Position numbers and translations under genes: made by a program. This document shows, piece after piece, positions 39,601 through 42,275 of a DNA stretch of 42,275 nucleotides. Each line of letters opens with the position of its first letter. The stretch's first letter is position 1. The DNA comes from a virus. The stretch is taken from positions 1 through 42,275 of the IMG/VR virus record IMGVR_UViG_3300024346_000156, one strand, 5' to 3'. The notes below the pieces were generated by a model. It was not told the origin of the DNA. It ran no database searches and was given only the letters and a program-made list of their open reading frames with translations.

Positions 39601-41499
39601 TGCTGTTGGTCTGCGTGTTAAGTACTGGTTCGGTACACCAAGTGCGCCTGATAATCCTTGAAGTGTCATATTTCTAATGCCGCTGCCGTTGTTAACATAA
39701 AACATGTTTGAAGATATAGACCCAGGCTCTGGTGTTATAACAGTACTACGTAATTCGTCGCCTACTAATGCACAGTTACGCGGCACAGTAATAGGAAGTT
39801 CTTCTTCAAATATTCCTGTCTTAATAAAGATAGTTGTGTTAGTAGTATTATTATCAACATTATCAGCAACATATTGACATGCATATTTTACTGTTCTAAA
39901 CGGTGCGTTTAGTGTTAGTCCCGAACCAGGAACATCATTCCCTGATGTTGCTACATAAAATACATTTGCAACCTCTTCAAAGTTTTCCCACGCAATGTTT
40001 CCGTCAATGCTTTTAATAATATTACCCGGAAGACCAATACCAAATCTTAAAGTATCAGAAGCATCTCGAGTTCTCAAGTCTCCTCTAGTAGTCATTACAT
40101 TACTAGCAGTACCTTGTAACAAAGTAGTCCAATAATGGATATCACTAGGATTTTCTGTGTTTAATAAATCTAAATCTGGACGGTTTTCACTTTCAGTTCC
40201 TAAATGACGATTAATACAAATATAAGCAACTCCGGCATAAGTTACTACATCGCCTAAGTGATATTCAATGTTGTCAATCCAGTAATTTTTCCACTTGCGA
40301 CCATCTACTAATATTTGCCATTTAGTTATATCAGTGTCCGGCTTAATATTTGTACTGTCACCAACAGCAATATAAAGATATCCTTGGTCTCTTAAAACAT
40401 CTCCTGTCTTATATGCTGTTATAGCCGACCAATCACCTAGATGACGGTAGCCTGCAACAAGCACTTCCCAGTCTCCGGTATCTTGTAGTATTCCATTTAC
40501 ACTAGGTACACTATTAGTATTGTTAGTTAATGCAGTATATGAATATCCACCATATACAACAATGTCACCTGCATTATATTCAGTTCCACTGTCCCATACA
40601 GCCTCAAATTCTAAGCCTGGTACCCAAATAGACCAATTAGCCAAGTCTTCTCTTAGTGTTGTAGTTGATGTATGTCCTGTTAGTGATCTCCACAAAGATC
40701 CGCCTGATTTAACAATATCAAATCGTTTGTATCGAGTATTAACAGACCAAACACCTTTGTAATCAATGCCTTCTAAAAATATTTCCCATTTTGCTTGGTC
40801 GTCTTCTAAACCTAATGCTAAATCAGTATTACTTGTATGTCCAGTAAGACATCTATAACTGATAGCGCCGTATTTTACAATATCGTCTACTGCGTATCGA
40901 GTATTAACTGTCCAATCAGTTCTCCAGTTATCGCTTCTAGTAACAATCTTCCATTTGTCTTGATCAAATTCTAATCCCAAATAATACGTACTAGCAGCAA
41001 GATGTTTTGCAGTACATATATAAGTTATACCATTATAAGTTACAACATCACCTAGATTATAATATTGAGGTACAGCAAGAAGTGGATCAATATTAGCAAC
41101 ACTTGGTGTCCAAGTATTAAGCCAATTATAAGTAGTTGCAACAATAGTCCATTTTTCAATATCATCAATTGGCCCTTGTGATACAATATTAGTAGACTGA
41201 TGACCAGTAGTACACTGGTAAAGATAGCCATTGTACTTTATAATATCACCTAAATTATATAGTGTATCAGGTGTCCAGTCGCTGCGCCATTGATTACCAT
41301 CAAACATTAATTCCCAACGTGTATTAGGTGCAGGTAGATTTAAATCTCCATATATCGATGTTGAGTCAGATTCGTGACCAATTAGACAAACATATGATTT
41401 ACCTTCAAATCTAACAACGTCATCCTTAACGTAATCAGTCGATACTGTCCAATCAGATTTCCATCTAAACCTAATTCGTTCTAAATTAAACTCTGCCAT
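36685..41499 (-). CDS. giant tail-fibre protein 2 with beta-propeller-like insert
   Basis: 1604 residues, a paralogue of the 1833-residue protein. It has eight N-terminal W/Y repeats (to about residue 470), the beta-helix-like middle (GAYVSLDPGTGP, FGTGCIGMKIDG, FTYFCHIGYLSENGG) and the same C-terminal part (SQVRLTGHDFLDIG, TDQDGNFRVGELFQVEQ). It lacks the helical C-x-R-D modules of fibre 1. Instead, residues about 947-1243 hold BNR/propeller-like blades such as YGNGRFVAVGDKSAAYSFDG then TW, and YSNGTYIVINRIG. The blades could bind glycans. It ends 45 bases before fibre 1, and the late promoter of fibre 1 lies in that gap. Confidence 0.85.
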   Translation of the reverse strand: MAEFNLERIRFRWKSDWTVSTDYVKDDVVRFEGKSYVCLIGHESDSTSIYGDLNLPAPNTRWELMFDGNQWRSDWTPDTLYNLGDIIKYNGYLYQCTTGHQSTNIVSQGPIDDIEKWTIVATTYNWLNTWTPSVANIDPLLAVPQYYNLGDVVTYNGITYICTAKHLAASTYYLGLEFDQDKWKIVTRSDNWRTDWTVNTRYAVDDIVKYGAISYRCLTGHTSNTDLALGLEDDQAKWEIFLEGIDYKGVWSVNTRYKRFDIVKSGGSLWRSLTGHTSTTTLREDLANWSIWVPGLEFEAVWDSGTEYNAGDIVVYGGYSYTALTNNTNSVPSVNGILQDTGDWEVLVAGYRHLGDWSAITAYKTGDVLRDQGYLYIAVGDSTNIKPDTDITKWQILVDGRKWKNYWIDNIEYHLGDVVTYAGVAYICINRHLGTESENRPDLDLLNTENPSDIHYWTTLLQGTASNVMTTRGDLRTRDASDTLRFGIGLPGNIIKSIDGNIAWENFEEVANVFYVATSGNDVPGSGLTLNAPFRTVKYACQYVADNVDNNTTNTTIFIKTGIFEEELPITVPRNCALVGDELRSTVITPEPGSISSNMFYVNNGSGIRNMTLQGLSGALGVPNQYLTRRPTAGAYVSLDPGTGPDDSSVWITNKSCYVQNVTTFGTGCIGMKIDGALHNGGNRSVVANDFTQVISDGIGYWALNGGRSELVSVFTYFCHIGYLSENGGILRATNGNNSYGTYGSVAEGYNENETPITGKIDNRTLEAQVEIVHTDGNELIAVGYSHAGQSYTSATGVVSGSGINATVAYDELRNNAISQIRLIDPSDSSTPGGLNYQYLLNNSQGGTTTSITLAASDDTGTPEKYIGMRIVIVSGKGVGQYGHITGYDALTKIAIISKEYNDTSGWENLYPGRPIETTLDGTTRYSLEPRVIIDDPGVTITNDTTKTFPTGFLTDGESGKWASAIQYSNGTYIVINRIGETAISTDGTTFTAGEALGSGAAWGFGETGSSGTNMFFQNGPVVYNYDTSTSTWTNFAIQNFAYTGLATNQSTGLSILSSTGGLTRFTPDGSTNQPINGIASGGGSIIGVAYGNGMWVLLQTNGTALTSVNEGVNWTTQTGVLDTAVTWTDITYGNGRFVAVGDKSAAYSFDGVTWYSDDTHLETFPAASGLTDIIYAHGEFIATTSANPSLTNYMAKSKDGWAWQWFAEDSTVYTLNDAGHRLAGSTSTPEGLWFIRGDGGTGSAGNSIITIQSGAGAIARVNVSSSRLQSFTMYDPGSNYTTVPGVLVVDPEKTVDGLDQPRIASGVLAQPIFTNRGAGYVTATMTVAGDGFADIFQTGKTISFKDISFIPGPGANIVINGIDDVTYRLTKIVSQTGAAPNHTMVANISPTIKNQNSPNHEETLIIREQYSQVRLTGHDFLDIGVGNVTSTRYPELYTEGEDPNTPRQPFNETVDNGGGRVFYTSTDQDGNFRVGELFQVEQASGTVTINADLFELDGLSELSLGGIQVGGSAVVIKEFSKDGTFVANSNNIVPTQAAIMTYLESRISSGGADALTNTLIAGQVKVSSTNFTTTSGLQINIPVSVHQIGGIDGDMLAHQLFGI
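37770..38660 (-). other. beta-propeller-like domain insertion in giant fibre 2
   Basis: About 297 residues of BNR-like blades lie between two segments (YSLEPRV... and a Y-D-P-G-S-N-Y segment) that are close together in giant fibre 1. It is therefore a domain gained by fibre 2 or lost by fibre 1. Confidence 0.65.
40100..41499 (-). repeat. eight W/Y-rich repeats in giant fibre 2
   Basis: Same unit type and number as in giant fibre 1, without the inserted module; repeat 3 has a longer loop. The matching count suggests duplication of the whole fibre gene rather than independent repeat growth. Confidence 0.75.
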
Positions 41500-41511
41500 T
41501 TTACTTCTCTC

Positions 41512-41883
41512 TTATAATCCGTTTGATGATGAATTATCATCATATGTGAAACTGTGGTTTACTCTTGCTATTAATTCACCTTCTGAATTTACGTAGTAAG
41601 ATATATTTCTACCATCCCAACGCATTTGTTCATAATTTAAATTTTTATAAACTAAATTATGATTTACATCTCTGCCTTCATAAAAATCTTGTCCTTCTTC
41701 AAAACTAGGATAATTATTTGTAGGATCGCCGGGCTTGTTTATAGTAACTCCGTCAGTTGTTGACATTTGATCCATCTTAGCCACAAACAATTCTCCGTCA
41801 TCTGTTCTACGTAATCCGTAAAAATATCTGTCCGGAATTGCGCCGTTTATATGATCTGGTGTTGTACCTGTGTAATTTGACAT
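41512..41883 (-). CDS. conserved small virion-region protein
   Basis: 123 residues, hydrophilic, Asp/Asn-rich, with the opening PDRYFYGLRRTDDGELFVAK, which I recognise as a type found beside giant fibres in marine T4-like phages. The middle contains GQDFYEGRDVNHNLVYKNLNYEQMRWDG. The C-terminus is Ser/Asn-rich. No function is known to me; an attachment or spacer role for the fibre is a guess from position. It lies between the 109-residue gene (10-base gap) and fibre 2 (12-base gap), on the same transcript. Confidence 0.68.
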   Translation of the reverse strand: MSNYTGTTPDHINGAIPDRYFYGLRRTDDGELFVAKMDQMSTTDGVTINKPGDPTNNYPSFEEGQDFYEGRDVNHNLVYKNLNYEQMRWDGRNISYYVNSEGELIARVNHSFTYDDNSSSNGL

Positions 41884-41893
41884 AATTTATTCC

Positions 41894-42223
41894 TTATACA
41901 ATATCTACATAACTAATAACTACATCAAGTGCTTCATTGCTACTAGCAACTAGATATAATTCATTTGACGGTGCAAGTATTAATTTTTCGCCTGCTGCTA
42001 GTGCATGTAAACTACTGTTTGGAGGCACCATAACATCTTTCATAAAATAACCTTCAACACTAGTATCGTCATGTATTATTATACTAGCGTAGGCTATAAA
42101 ATCTGTTAAATTAGCTAAGTTGAGCCCTATTATTGTTGAACGAGTAGCCGCATCAGTTTCTAATGCAAGAATTGGTACTGGACCTACTTCTTTTATTACT
42201 TTGTTTTTAAATTGCGTTGCCAT
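41894..42223 (-). CDS. small beta-rich structural protein
   Basis: 109 residues. Features are a hydrophobic strand IIGLNLANLTD, ASIIIHDDTSVEGYFMKDVMVPPNSS in the middle, and ALDVVISYVDIV at the end. It resembles the 105-residue protein at 30806 in layout. The C-terminus also resembles the 15 visible residues of the next gene at the window edge, suggesting tandem duplicates. A function in fibre assembly or as an adaptor is inferred only from its place in the fibre transcript. Confidence 0.65.
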   Translation of the reverse strand: MATQFKNKVIKEVGPVPILALETDAATRSTIIGLNLANLTDFIAYASIIIHDDTSVEGYFMKDVMVPPNSSLHALAAGEKLILAPSNELYLVASSNEALDVVISYVDIV

Positions 42224-42227
42224 TTTT

Positions 42228-42275
42228 TTATCCTAATGTTAGTACGTATTCAATTGCTAGATCTTCTGCTGCGTT
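42228..42275 (-). CDS. C-terminal end of a gene cut by the right edge
   Basis: The last 15 codons and a TAA stop of an open frame on the minus strand, ending ...DLAIEYVLTLG. The pattern parallels the end of the 109-residue protein that follows four bases later (...ALDVVISYVDIV), so this is probably a tandem paralogue. The frame is open to the window edge. Confidence 0.6.
   Translation of the reverse strand, partial: NAAEDLAIEYVLTLG

Noticed and set aside
1-42275. CRISPR arrays, tRNA genes, rRNA, insertion sequences, integrase or attachment sites
   Set aside because: I looked for direct repeats with spacers, cloverleaf patterns, transposase motifs and integrase motifs and saw none; repeats present are protein-coding.

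Overview
This window looks like part of the genome of a marine T4-like myovirus (tailed phage with a contractile tail). The DNA is visibly AT-rich. The virion proteins are T4 relatives of the kind carried by cyanophages and pelagiphages. No photosynthesis, integrase, tRNA or bacterial housekeeping gene is visible. The host cannot be named from this sequence. Function calls rest on motifs and remembered family patterns; no database search was run.

Left part (1-10951), neck and tail core. On the minus strand, reading from high to low coordinates, are the tail sheath (gp18), the tail tube (gp19), a second tube-fold structural protein, a small conserved protein and the head-completion protein gp4. 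Three small genes lie beside gp18: a zinc-finger/HNH-like protein, a P-loop nucleotide kinase-like protein and an unknown 84-residue protein. The neck gene gp13 (minus) stands back to back with gp14 and gp15 (plus), so the usual T4 order 13-14-15-18-19 is broken by a strand switch.

Centre left (10960-14404), a plus-strand metabolic cassette. A Nudix hydrolase is followed by hldE-hldD-cupin-gmhB with overlapping ends. HldE, HldD and GmhB together make ADP-L-glycero-D-manno-heptose from heptose 7-phosphate. The operon has a consensus sigma70-type promoter (TTGACA, 17 bases, TATAAT) whose predicted start point is the hldE ATG itself.

Centre (14401-22168), a 2128-residue virion protein with an internal repeat array and two smaller fibre-like proteins. 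Next (22201-26416) is a second sugar/surface-modification operon on the minus strand: a GT9 heptosyltransferase-like enzyme, an SGNH hydrolase, a NodU/TobZ-type carbamoyltransferase and a 2-oxoglutarate/Fe(II) oxygenase. The GT9 enzyme is a natural user of the ADP-heptose made by the first cassette.

Right part (26550-42275), a fibre and adhesin region on the minus strand. It holds two giant paralogous fibre proteins (1833 and 1604 residues), each starting with eight tryptophan/tyrosine-rich repeats. Around them are small structural proteins, three paralogous glycine/cysteine-rich putative adhesins (20-25 Cys each) and two proteins with a tail-assembly-chaperone-like motif.

Regulation. Many genes have a T4-type late promoter motif (nATAAATA) close to their start, often followed by a good Shine-Dalgarno sequence. 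Two operons instead have consensus sigma70 promoters, suggesting early expression by host polymerase. The most interesting system is the phage-borne ADP-heptose pathway with its own glycosyltransferase. It could remodel host lipopolysaccharide or decorate the phage's own fibres.
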